In this document: positions 25,764 through 35,325 of the stretch, piece by piece | Position numbering within the stretch: position 1 is the first letter of the stretch | Layout of the letters: every line of letters starts with the position of its first letter | Origin: Aphanomyces cochlioides | Lineage: Eukaryota; Oomycota; Saprolegniomycetes; Saprolegniales; Verrucalvaceae | Reading direction: 5' to 3' | DNA length: 64,000 nucleotides | Assembly (NCBI GenBank): GCA_019828595.1 | Contig: JAHQRK010000003.1 | Coordinates: forward strand, 1,984,001-2,048,000 | Position numbers and translations under genes: made by a program | Notes under the pieces: generated by a model | Database searches by the model: none | The model's input: only the letters and a program-made list of their open reading frames with translations | What the model was told of the DNA's origin: nothing

Positions 25764-27725
25764 TACCGTATTCCTTTTGGGTAGAATGGGTAGTACAGTA
25801 CTGGACATGGAAGGTAGGTGCAGTCGAATTTCCCTCATAAAAAATCGAAATTTCATCCAATCGAAATGATTCGAACGATATATTTAACGAATGAAAGAGA
25901 CGAACACGATGATGTTTTTAAATGTATGAGAAGTTGACTTGGTGATGAGAAATTCAAATAATAGTGAAATGAGTGGACCTCGCCCTGGTCAGGTGAGAAA
26001 GGTACACTTGGAGACTTGCAACAAAACAAAGAAATCAACTGCTTCTCTTGTCTGGTAAGCTCATGGCCATGAATGATAGACCTCATTTAACTACAGAACC
26101 ATGCCAAGAGGTCAACTGCTCACTGAAGAGCTGCGAGGTTCGATCTTGGCCTTCCGAAAGGCAAAGTGGTCGATCCGACAGATCGCCAAGGAACTATTCC
26201 TATCGAAAGGTGCTGTCTGTGGCTTTTTGAAGTCACCGGAGACTTATGGAACTGCTATTCGACCAGGTGGGTCGTCCATTCTCGATGAGAGGGACAAAAG
26301 ACATGTTCTGTTTGAAGCATCAAAAGGAAAATCAAGTTCAAGTAGAATTCAATATGACTTAAAGCTGAATGTTTCATCAAGAACTATTCGTCGAGTCATT
26401 AATAAGTCGAAACGTTTCAAGTACAAGAAACGCAAATCCTCCCCTTGCTTAACCAAGGCCCACAAAGATGCTCGAGTGGAATGGGCAACATCCCACGTTG
26501 ACCTTGGCCTCGGTTGGAACAATGTTGTCTTTTCTGACGAAAAGTAGTTCAACCTAGATGGCCCAGACGGCCTACAATACTATTGGCACGACCTCCGAAA
26601 GGAGGAACAGTCAATTTTTAGCCGTCAAAACGGCGGTGGAAGTGTCATGGTGTGGGCAGGAATGTCCAGCCAAGGTTGCACTGAGGTTGCTCTACTCTCT
26701 GGGCGTCAAGATTCAAATGCCTACTGCGACACGATTGCCAACTATCTGATGCCTTTTGTTCACGCCAAACATCCGCGTAACTTTGTCTTTCAACAAGATA
26801 ATGCCAGTATTCACACCAGCCGTGAAACAATGGAATTTTTGAAAGACCAAAACATTGCCGTTATGCGTTGGCCTGCTCTTTCCCCCGATCTCAATCCGAT
26901 CGAAAACCTTTGGGGGTCCTCACTCGAAACGTTTATGCGAATGGAAGGCAATTTGCAAGTGTAGGCGAGTTAAAAGCCGAAATTTTGAAGCAATGGGAAA
27001 CCATTGATCATGAAGTCATTTTGAAGCTCATTGCATCGATGAAATCGCGTTGTATCAAGGTGTTCCAAGCCAAAGGATCTTTTACAAAGTATTAGAACTT
27101 AAAACGACGAATAAAAGCTTTGATATCGTTCCTTTTGTTCGAGTGTACCATTCTTCCCTGTCCAACATTTTTCATGAAATTCACCATTTTTGTCTATATT
27201 TCGACTTGTACTGGGCATTTCACGTTGTGAAGTGCATTGATAAATTTGTCTTGTCATGCTCTTTCGGCTGTGCGTCAGTTCGATATGACATCAACGGGAG
27301 ATGATGAAAAATCGACTGTACATATGTTCCATGTCCAGCACTGTAGTAAATTGAGGAGGACAATACTGTAAAACCTAATATCCCTACAAATTTAATTTTA
27401 AACGAAATATAAGTTTCCATAGTAGTGACTGGTTGGTTGTCATTTGTTGATTCTGGCGACAATGTCCGACACAGACAAGCCTGTAACCCGGCCCAGAGGA
27501 TGTCTCAATCGTCTCGGAATTGGTCGCAATCCCAATCAACACAAAATCACAGCAATATCGTACCGAGATAGAAACACGGTGTTGATACTATGTAGCCTGT
27601 AACATATAGCCTCTTTAAAATGATATTTTAAAAAAAAATTGAAATTTCTATATGTCTTAAAAATCCGGATGAATTTCTGTTATCCGGTGTACATGGGTGT
27701 CTGTCTACCCAAAAGGAATACGGTA
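25764..27725 (+). mobile_element. Tc1/mariner-type DNA transposon, 1,962 bp
   Basis: Ends are inverted repeats of about 22-24 bp (taccgtattccttttgggta at the left, its complement at the right). They are flanked by TA at 25762-25763 and 27726-27727, the classic target-site duplication of this superfamily. Joining the flanks restores the sequence seen in spacers 1 and 2 (gcatatt, then tgtactgaatttta), so this is an insertion into an already duplicated cassette. The left 340 bp and the right 630 bp are noncoding. Confidence 0.92.
26101..27095 (+). pseudogene. Inactivated Tc1/mariner transposase (DD34E)
   Basis: Reading starts at MPRGQLLTEELRGSI with a helix-turn-helix DNA-binding region (IRQIAKELFLSKGAVCGFLK) in the first 45 residues. 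The catalytic triad residues are visible: D in VVFSDEK, D in FQQDNASIHTS, and E in SPDLNPIENLWG, with 34 residues between the last two. Two lesions break it. One is an in-frame TAG at 26545-26547, directly after SDEK. The other is loss of one base in the G run near 26,914, after which the last 60 or so residues continue in another frame (from VLTRNVYANG) to 27,095. The element cannot make a full transposase as read, but its ends look usable in trans. Confidence 0.9.
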
Positions 27726-27826
27726 TACATGTACTGAATTTTATATGCTATATTGTATAATATACAAACTTAAGTACAATTTCATGTGATCTAAGTCCAC
27801 TAACACCTGCATGCCAGAATACCGCC

Positions 27827-28627
27827 ATGCAGGATTTCTACGCCCACTACAACCTCGCTATGAAGTGTCAAGACGCCGCGCGTATCTCCCGCGAGTCAGC
27901 GTCCATCATGGCCTTTCCCCAAGTCTTAAAGTAAGGTGATTTGATTGGTCAAAATATGGAAAATGCGGATATACGATTGGCTAGTCGATTGTTAGTCGAT
28001 TCCGGAGAGTCGATTCGATTCGACAGACCAGTCCAATATGAATAATATGCACGAGTGCTTTTATAGCACACATTTCAAATGTCCGAGCTTTCTCCACATG
28101 GACTTTCTCAGAGTCGACCAATCATACTTCGTCTACAGCTGATGCAACCAATCCAAACAAAGTCACAACTTCGAGCGTCGACGAGGAGCGCGCACAGAGT
28201 AGTCTACAAATAATTTCGTCGTCGCTTCGTTCATATAATGAACTCGTGCTTTCGTTGTCTGATATTAGCAGTTTTTACAAGACGTCACCGCAGCTTTTAT
28301 CGTCCCTCGGGCAATGTCGTCAGGGACCTCAATGCATATTGATTTGTAGCTCATCACAAATCTCTTCTGTTGCGTTCACGGTGTTGCGATCACGACAGTA
28401 TAGTGTTGACGTATTCACGATGCATCGCACACGTATGCCATCGGGTACTGAGTTCTTCCCTCGAATACCTTGGTCACCAAGGACGCTATGACACAGGATC
28501 AACATACTCGACGTATCAAATCGATAATGCTTACAGAGAACTTACTGTAAATATTATAATTGAGCTCTGTACAATTGACTTGTCGTCAAGTGATTGGAGG
28601 TGATGGATCATACGGGCAACTTGATGG
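27827..28627 (+). other. Truncated coding-like fragments in spacer 3
   Basis: Third copy, identical through acttgatggt and then cut by the junction at 28,627, so the last open stretch (EGDKYLKSL) is absent. If the plus-strand gene is real, this copy is broken. Confidence 0.3.
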
Positions 28628-28810
28628 TGAGTTCCTGCATTCTCTGAAGAGTAAATCTGCCTCATTCACAACAAAATCATTCACAATCTCAAACGTTCAA
28701 TATCCCCTTCGTCACACAATATATATATTCATTCAATTTAGAAACACGTAGCTACACACACTTGTTCTATTTTGTCGACTAAGACAAGACACGATGCAGC
28801 CTTACAGTGC

Positions 28811-30844
28811 CTATGCGATGTCACCAGCGATGCAACCTTGAAGTTTCGCGAAGTTGACTTCTTAGAGCTTTGTCTCGACTTGTTGAAGCTTGGTCTATGT
28901 GCGGTGGAGCTCCTTGGTGAGCTGGGAATTTTCATCAATTACCTATTCGGACCGATGAGATATAAATTGTTTCGTTTTGTCGCATCCTACCTCCCGAATG
29001 TCGCTGTCGTAGAGACGGAGCTCCTCCTTTGTGTGTTCATAGTCTTGAAGGAGCTACGTCATGTCGTATGAGGCTCGCAATCAAGAGGTACGGCAAATCC
29101 ATCCACAAATATTGAGTTTATCGCATGACGTAGCTCCTTCAAGACTATGAACACACAAAGGAGGAGCTCCGTCTCTACGACAGCGACATTCGGGAGGTAG
29201 GATGCGACAAAACGAAACAATTTATATCTCATCGGTCCGAATAGGTAATTGATGAAAATTCCCAGCTCACCAAGGAGCTCCACCGCACATAGACCAAGCT
29301 CCAACAAGTCGAGGTGGAGCTCCAAGAGGTCGAATTCGCGAAACACCAAGACTTGGGAAGGCCTCAAGGCGGAAAATATCCGCCTCCAGGTCGAGGTCGA
29401 GGAATGGAGCAACCGTGTTAATCCATCGCACGACACTAACCTGGCGCATATCGAGTCCTATGAGGCTCGCATTCAAGAGATACGGCAAATCCATCCACAA
29501 AATATTGATTTCAGCGGATGGATTTGCCGTCAACTTGTGCCAGGTTGGTGTTGTGCGGTGGATGAACACGGTTGCTCCATTCCTCGACCCCGACCTGGAG
29601 GCGGATATTTTGCGCCTTGAGGCCTTCCATGCCTCGGTGTTTCGCAAATTCGACCTCTCGGAGCTTCATCTCGACTTGTTGGAGCTTCGCCTGAGTGCGG
29701 TGAAGCTCCTTGGTGAGCTGGGAATTTGCATCAACCACCTATTCGGACCGAGGATATAAATTGTTTCGTTTTGTCGCATCCTACCTCGCGAAGGTTGATG
29801 ACGCAGAAACGGAGCTCCTCCTTTGTGCGTTCATAGTCTTGAAGGAGCTACGTCATGCAATAAAATCAATGTTTTGCGGATGAATTTGCCGTACCTCTTG
29901 AATACGAGCTTGTTGGTTTCAACTGTCTTGTGTAAATTACTGTTCTCGTCGACCAATGTATTGAAATTCTGGCAGGACATGAGGCAAACAGCGATAGAAG
30001 TGAATCTGCTCGTAGATCTGTTTCATTTTGTTGATGAATTTGCAGCTGATGTTGGGCTTCAGTCAACTGGGACTTGACTGTCGCCACTTCGTTCGTGAGC
30101 TGGACAATTTCTTTGTGTTTGGCCATCACAGTCGGTAGCAACTTCGTTTTGCTGATTGAGAGGCTGGAGGGAAGGAAAACATGACAAGTATTTTGGTGAA
30201 AGTAATACCTGACTTTGGTCTGCCTCGTTTCGCAATCGATTCAATTCGTCTCTTGGTTCCATGGTCGGTCGTTGTTGCGTTGTTGGTTGACCATTCATTG
30301 TTGGACGCTTTGGCATGACACGGCGGTCATTTGCCGTCGATTTGATGACTGGACTAGATTTGGAGGATGTTGTAGATGCATCGAGTTTGGTCTTTGACAT
30401 TTTCATGGTCTATGAAATGAATGAAGCATCTGACAAGATAGCGTGTCCAGTACTGGAATACGTCGAGGAGCCTTTTTCGCACAATTTTCATCTTTTTTAT
30501 GGGCCAAGTCGACAGACTACACCATGCGATGATATCGTGTGGGCTATGCCAGTGAGTTTACCTCGGATGCTGTTGACGCCTTGCGAGTAGATCTGGTTTT
30601 GGCAATCATCTCATCGAATTCTCGATGGATCACGCGTAGTTGTGGTGTATCTTGCCCTTCCAACTTCTACAACAACAACGTTGTGAGTCATGAAGATCGC
30701 GTTGTGTGGAGATACTGTGAAATCGACGAGGGTCGTCGAAGAGAATGCGTCGAATTCGTCTGGATCTGAGGTGTGCTCATCATTAGACGTCTTGTCGCTG
30801 TCTTGACTGCTCGTGACAGACTGGTCTCGGTGGGTCTGGATTCC
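28811..30844 (-). pseudogene. Degenerate, rearranged copy D of the coiled-coil repeat gene
   Basis: N-terminal exons matching copies A-C are present at about 30716-30844, 30562-30666, 30454-30516 and 30209-30409. A 10-bp deletion at the next splice acceptor removes the phase-0 junction. The first exon is missing, replaced by a 26-bp minisatellite. Downstream, exon 29840-29902-type sequence (LLQDYERTKEELRF) and a long repeat exon at about 29511-29740 (VVDANSQLTKELHRTQAK) survive. The segment about 29,080-29,510 is an inverted copy of such an exon pair lying on the plus strand, and the terminal exon (about 28811-28950, minus) carries in-frame stops, for example after KELHRT. The final Ala-stop matches the end of copies B and C. 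The long exon here is one heptad longer than in B and C. Best read as an old, broken family member. Confidence 0.6.
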
Positions 30845-30912
30845 CTCGAGAGTAATCTGATCTTGATTCCCTAGAGAGTAATGTGATCTTGATTCCCTAG
30901 AGAGTAATATTT
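30839..30912. repeat. 26-bp minisatellite, about 2.8 copies
   Basis: gattccctagagagtaat followed by 8 bases is repeated three times with few changes. It replaces the first exon and first intron of copy D and therefore marks the point where its 5' end was lost. Confidence 0.85.
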
Positions 30913-30956
30913 CTGAATGCATTGACATTGTAGAGAAAAATGCCTTCTTGAACGCC

Positions 30957-31140
30957 TTTCAAATGTCTCTCCGTCTCGACTTTCTCTGAGACGACCAATC
31001 AGACTTCGTCCACGGCGGGGACAACCAATCCAACCAAAGCCACAACTTCGTCATCAGCTCTCACATGCATTGAAGTCTACTAATAATATCTTCGCCATAC
31101 CTTCACAGAAGGCCCTCATGCTTTAGGAGGCTCATTCTGC
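30957..31140. repeat. Diverged fragment of the cassette spacer
   Basis: The stretch with tttcaaatgtctctccgtctc, gacgaccaatcagacttcgtcc and caaccaatccaaccaaagccac matches, with many substitutions, spacer positions about 2,660-2,880. It shows that copy D came from the same cassette but split off earlier than copies A-C. Confidence 0.65.
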
Positions 31141-31326
31141 AATATCTACAAGACGCCATCTACCTTCCAGATCCTCGGAGCATCGCACGTGAGACTTGGA
31201 TCCATGCTTTGGAATGAGGTGAATGCGGAAAGATGCTCTTCCTTTCGCTTGATTCCTCTGTTCAATGCTCTAAGGTTTTGAATTTGCTCTGCGGTGATTG
31301 ACTCCTGAAAGATATGACAACTACAG

Positions 31327-31600
31327 CCAGTTTATAAGAAGTTCCAAGAAAGACTGAGTCAAAATTTGCTGTCCATGGAGAATTGTACGATGCCACAACT
31401 TGGAATTGAGGCATTTAAAGACTTTGCGACCAACATCAATCAGGTTTTGGACTGTGTTTACGTGTACGCTGATTGTACGAAGATTTTTTACGAGTAACAC
31501 GACCATTATAAAGCCATCGGCAATGATCTGTTAAGCCTCTTTGATAACTTATCCGTCGAGCAATTTGTCGTTGATGGCTTTATTGTGGCAACGTGTGCTA
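31327..31600 (+). pseudogene. Coding remnant of unknown protein, one in-frame stop
   Basis: After an acceptor-like ctacag an open frame reads PVYKKFQERLSQNLLS and later LGIEAFKDFATNINQVL, then hits TAA after KIFYE at about 31,494 and continues open as HDHYKAIGNDLLSLFDNL. The composition is protein-like and alpha-helical. No start or family recognised. It may belong to the same lost gene as the fragments in the spacers. Confidence 0.3.
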
Positions 31601-31640
31601 AATTTAGATTCTCTTCTTATATTGACTTGACGGGTGTGCG

Positions 31641-32345
31641 ATGGGGAAGAAAAGCAAGACTAGAAGTGGGAAAGAAGATGATTCGGACACTCTCCAGCTC
31701 ACTTGGGGCGACTCATTGGAAAATCCTCAAGATAAGCGTCGTCCAACATCGACAAACCCCTCGTTTGGGCCAGAGACGACCCCAAGACGTTCCCCAACCT
31801 TGAATCCAAAATTAAGCAACACACCGAGCACAGCACAAAAATTCCAAAATGAGAAAGATTCTCCACCAGAAGCAACAATTGACATGATGGAATGTGAAGA
31901 CATGATCGACGAAGACGACTACAACTTTCGCATGAAATATCGAACGGAGATGACATGGCAATTGTCCTATTTTCTCATTTGGAATTTTCTCGCCCGACAC
32001 CAATGGACAGTATGGATCGAATTTGCTGGAGTTGTGCTTGTCTATTCCCTGGTTGGCCTCTTTGGCTCTTTGAATCCTTCACGTTATCCTGCTTCGTGGT
32101 GCCTCTGGTCCGTGAAGTGCTATGTTTGGCTAAATCCATTCATGCAAGTTTACAACGCCCTTTGGCTCACTCGCGTGTTATTTATGGAGAGCGTATTTTG
32201 GTTCACCTACCTGACAATGATTATGAATTTCGGAGTCCTGTACTGCGGCTACGTGAGTGCAAGTGAATACTACGAAAACGATTTGATTCACTTCATGCAA
32301 CGATATTTTCAGCTGGAAACACACCTCAGTGATGATTCTTCATAA
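31641..32345 (+). CDS. Orphan multi-pass membrane protein, 234 aa
   Basis: A single open frame from ATG (MGKKSKTRSGKEDD) to TAA, with no intron needed. Residues 1-95 are polar, rich in Pro, Ser and Thr, ending in an acidic stretch (EDMIDEDDY). From about residue 105 there are four hydrophobic segments (around 107-122, 126-143, 155-175 and 180-205), rich in Trp and aromatic residues, followed by a short polar C-terminus. No signal peptide, so a cytosolic N-terminus is likely. I do not recognise the family. Decayed inverted fragments of its 5' coding region lie just downstream (32,484-32,740), so the gene has been partly duplicated locally. Confidence 0.7.
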   Translation: MGKKSKTRSGKEDDSDTLQLTWGDSLENPQDKRRPTSTNPSFGPETTPRRSPTLNPKLSNTPSTAQKFQNEKDSPPEATIDMMECEDMIDEDDYNFRMKYRTEMTWQLSYFLIWNFLARHQWTVWIEFAGVVLVYSLVGLFGSLNPSRYPASWCLWSVKCYVWLNPFMQVYNALWLTRVLFMESVFWFTYLTMIMNFGVLYCGYVSASEYYENDLIHFMQRYFQLETHLSDDSS

Positions 32346-32483
32346 TACACTTCTTCGGGAGATGTAGGCTCTCGATAATTTTGTACTTTGGTTGATCTCC
32401 TTATTAGCTTTGAAAATGGCGATGGTCTTACTCAACATTCTCGTCAATAAATTACCTTTTAGAATGTACAATCAAAGACTGTT

Positions 32484-32740
32484 GTCTGCATGCAAACAAG
32501 CAGCAGACGTTCCTCAACCTTGAACATTGAGCAACACACCGATTTCAGTGTCCTGTGAGTTGAGCGAGCTACATTTTGTGCTATGGAAGTCCTGTTGGAG
32601 AATAGACAAAATGTAGCTCGCTCAACTCACAACACTGAACTCGTTGTGTTGGTCAATTTCGGATTCAAGGTTTATGATGAGTTGATCGAAGATGGGCGAC
32701 GGGTATCTTGAGGATTTTCGAATGAGTCAACACAAGTGAG
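32484..32740. repeat. Inverted, decayed fragments of the 31,641 gene
   Basis: About 32,500-32,545 (gttcctcaaccttgaa, gagcaacacaccga) resembles the coding strand at about 31,790-31,830. About 32,640-32,735 (gtgttggtcaatttc, gtatcttgaggatttt) resembles the complement of about 31,710-31,830. Between them lies a perfect 25-bp hairpin. The group is a small foldback of gene scraps. Confidence 0.55.
32555..32630. repeat. Perfect 25-bp inverted repeat (hairpin)
   Basis: gtgagttgagcgagctacat plus 5 bases at 32555-32579 is exactly complementary to 32606-32630, with a 26-base loop. A second near-perfect palindrome lies at 32754-32791 (attcggaca, agttctgc and their complements). The rest of 32,346-33,292 shows no gene. 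Confidence 0.85.
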
Positions 32741-33292
32741 TAGATGTTCTGCTAATTCGGACACAGTTCTGCAGCAGAACTATGTCCGAATCATCTTCTT
32801 TGCAAATTGCAGCTTGCTTTCTGCACCAGTCAAGTCACTATACAAAAACAAGCAAAATTTAGCACACATTGCCACAATAATGCCATCAACGACAAAAACC
32901 TGCTTCAAGCTGGCCGCATTGCCGTGAAAATAATGCCTCAATTCCAATTCATGGAAAGCAAATTTGAGTCAGCCATTCATTCTTGTCACTAACTGGCAAG
33001 GTGGGTCACATCTTTCATGAGTCAATCACCACAGAGCAAGGTCAAAACCTTAGAGCGTGGAACACAACAATCAAACGAACTTGACAACAGTTTCTGCCCG
33101 CCTTTACCTCTTTCCAAAGCTTGGAGGCGTAAGTCGATCCAAGTCTCATGTTGGCGCACTTTCTTGGTTGCATAAACTCAAGATTCTCTCTACTGTCAAA
33201 TTTAATAATCATGGAACTTATTCTTTGTATAGTATAGTTGAATCCATATATTATGAATTCCCCACCTCTTCACAACCAGATCACAAAGGACA

Positions 33293-35309
33293 ATGACAGA
33301 CGTCGAAGCCAAGACGGCAGCTCCCGCGCCAGAGACTACAGGAGCCAAGCAGGTGGGCAACTTCTCCATAAAGGCATGAATGTATCATTATATGATAGAT
33401 TGTGCGCATCAACGATGATGGAACCAAGTTCGAACTCGACGACAGCGCCATTGAAGAGATCTTGGGCAAGGTGCGTGGCATGGAGGCAGCACAAGGCAAC
33501 GGGACTGACGCATGGATGTTGACGTAGATATCTCCCGACATGAAAGTTGCTATTATTTCGGTCGTTGGTGCCTTCCGAACGGGCAAGTCGTTCGTGTTGG
33601 ATTTATTCTTGCGCTACCTCAAGTACACGTCAACAAACCCAGTGCCAGATGTAACTTCTCGCGAATGGGCCATGGCGTACGGCCCTCAACTTGAAGGAAA
33701 CTCGAACTTCGAGCAAACGCATGGTGAAACGGGATTTTCGTGGCGTGCTGGGAGAAAGCGCAACACAACGGGCATTTGGATGTGGAGTGAACCATTTATT
33801 CGCCAAACGTCTTCTGGAGAAGACATTGCTGTCTTTTTGATCGACACGCAGGGAATGTTCGATTCAGAAACGTCACAAATGCTGACGGCGAGCATTTTCG
33901 GTTTGAGCACATTATTCAGCTCGTATCAAATTTACAACGTGGACAAACGTGTCCAAGAAGATAACTTGCAGCACTTGGCGCTATTCACCGAATATGGCCG
34001 GTACAAATTGTTGCATATTTCATCCTAATGATATTTCTCAATAGCATGGCACTCCAGGGATCCATTGAAGAAAGTGAAAATAAGGAAATGAAGGAAGCGT
34101 CCATGCGAAGCATTCAATCCTTTGCCCGTGTCATTTCGGACAAAGATATCTTGCGTAGGGAATCCCAAGAGTTGGGTGAATTGGAAGCCACGGACGTAGA
34201 AGATGCCGATGTTGAAGATGTGATTCGACCATTTCAGCACCTTGATTTCCTTGTCCGCGACTGGCAAGACTTCAAGCGCACTGCAACTTTGGCTGAAAAA
34301 CAAGCTGACATGAAGGCATATGCTGCAGAAGTATTGAGCGCTCGAAAGCAGCAGGATTTGGCCGACACGCGTGAGCAAATTCACTCGTGCTTTGAAACCA
34401 TCCGATGTGTGCTTCTTTCACATCCTGGTCATGCTGTGACGGATCGAGACTACGATGGTAGCATTGAAGAAATTGACGGCCGCTTTATGGAGCTCCTAAC
34501 TGCATATTTGAATCAACTCTTCGGTCCGAAGACTTTGGAGCCCAAGAAAATTCACGGAGTGACTGTGACGTCGCGTGAATTACTCACGTTTATAAAATCG
34601 TACGCGGCACTCTTTAAAGAAGCCTCTATTTTCCCTGAAGCGAAGACGCTGTTGGAAGCGACTGCAGAAGCTAACAACGCCAACATGAAGGACAAAGCTC
34701 TGGCGAAATACAAACTGGAAATGCAGAAGAAGGTTGGACCCAAGTGCAACTACGTGCAACCACACCACTTGACAGAGCACCACCGACTGTGCGTCTTGGG
34801 CTCCATGACTATTTTTGACATGGGAGCCAAGATGGGGTAGGCAAAGTTTCTTTAGTTACTGATGATGACGAATTCTTTGTTTAGTCGGCAATCTGCTATT
34901 CTCAAAGTCCGTCAGCAACTGGCGCAAGAAATTGAAACTGAGTATGCGCGATACGTCGAAGTGAATGCCGAGCGCGATCCATACAAAAATTTGGAATTCT
35001 ACTTGGTGCCAGCTACCGTCGCGTTTGTGCTCTTTATCTTCCGTGTCGCTCAAGATTTGTTTTGCTATGAAGGGTTTGGCTACGATATTCCTGTCTATGA
35101 CTGCAAGTACGCGATTGATGTTGTGAGCTATCTTGTGTATGAAGCGGTGTTCTAGGCATGTAAGCGTGACGCTATCTCACTTGTACTGGGCGATCATTAC
35201 ATTTATGTTGATTGTGACGTTTGCCACGGGCACTCTCATGGCAGACCGAATTAGGGCTGTCATCACGGTGGCGAAGACTGCCTTTATCGACAAGCAAAAA
35301 GAAGACTAG
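33293..35309 (+). CDS. ATL: Atlastin/GBP-type membrane-fusion GTPase, about 590 aa
   Basis: Six exons splice cleanly: 33293-33352, 33399-33470, 33528-34000, 34045-34836, 34885-35106 and 35156-35309. The protein starts MTDVEAKTAAPAPE, then IVRINDDGTKFELDD, the usual lead-in of the family. The P-loop is GAFRTGKS, switch II is LIDTQGMF, and the guanine-specifying RD motif is FLVRDW. The stretch QEDNLQHLALFTEYGR is typical of atlastins. A helical middle region follows, then two hydrophobic segments (about residues 500-516 and 545-565, VTLSHLYWAIITFML) and a short charged tail (KQKED). Atlastins tether and fuse ER tubules. Length is normal (family about 550-600). The last exon ends 16 bp before the stop of the convergent DONSON gene. 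Confidence 0.88.
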
Positions 35310-35325
35310 ACATTAGAAACTCCTT

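Larger units (their letters stand above)
23495..28627. repeat. Macro-repeat unit 3, interrupted by mariner and broken off at 28,627
   Basis: Third copy of the cassette up to about 25,725, where a transposon-bearing stretch begins, and again from 27,728 to 28,627. At 28,627 (after acttgatggt) identity with units 1 and 2 stops. The sequence then turns into the flank of the degenerate copy D, so the missing part of the unit includes the last 585 or so bases before the gene terminus. Confidence 0.9.
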
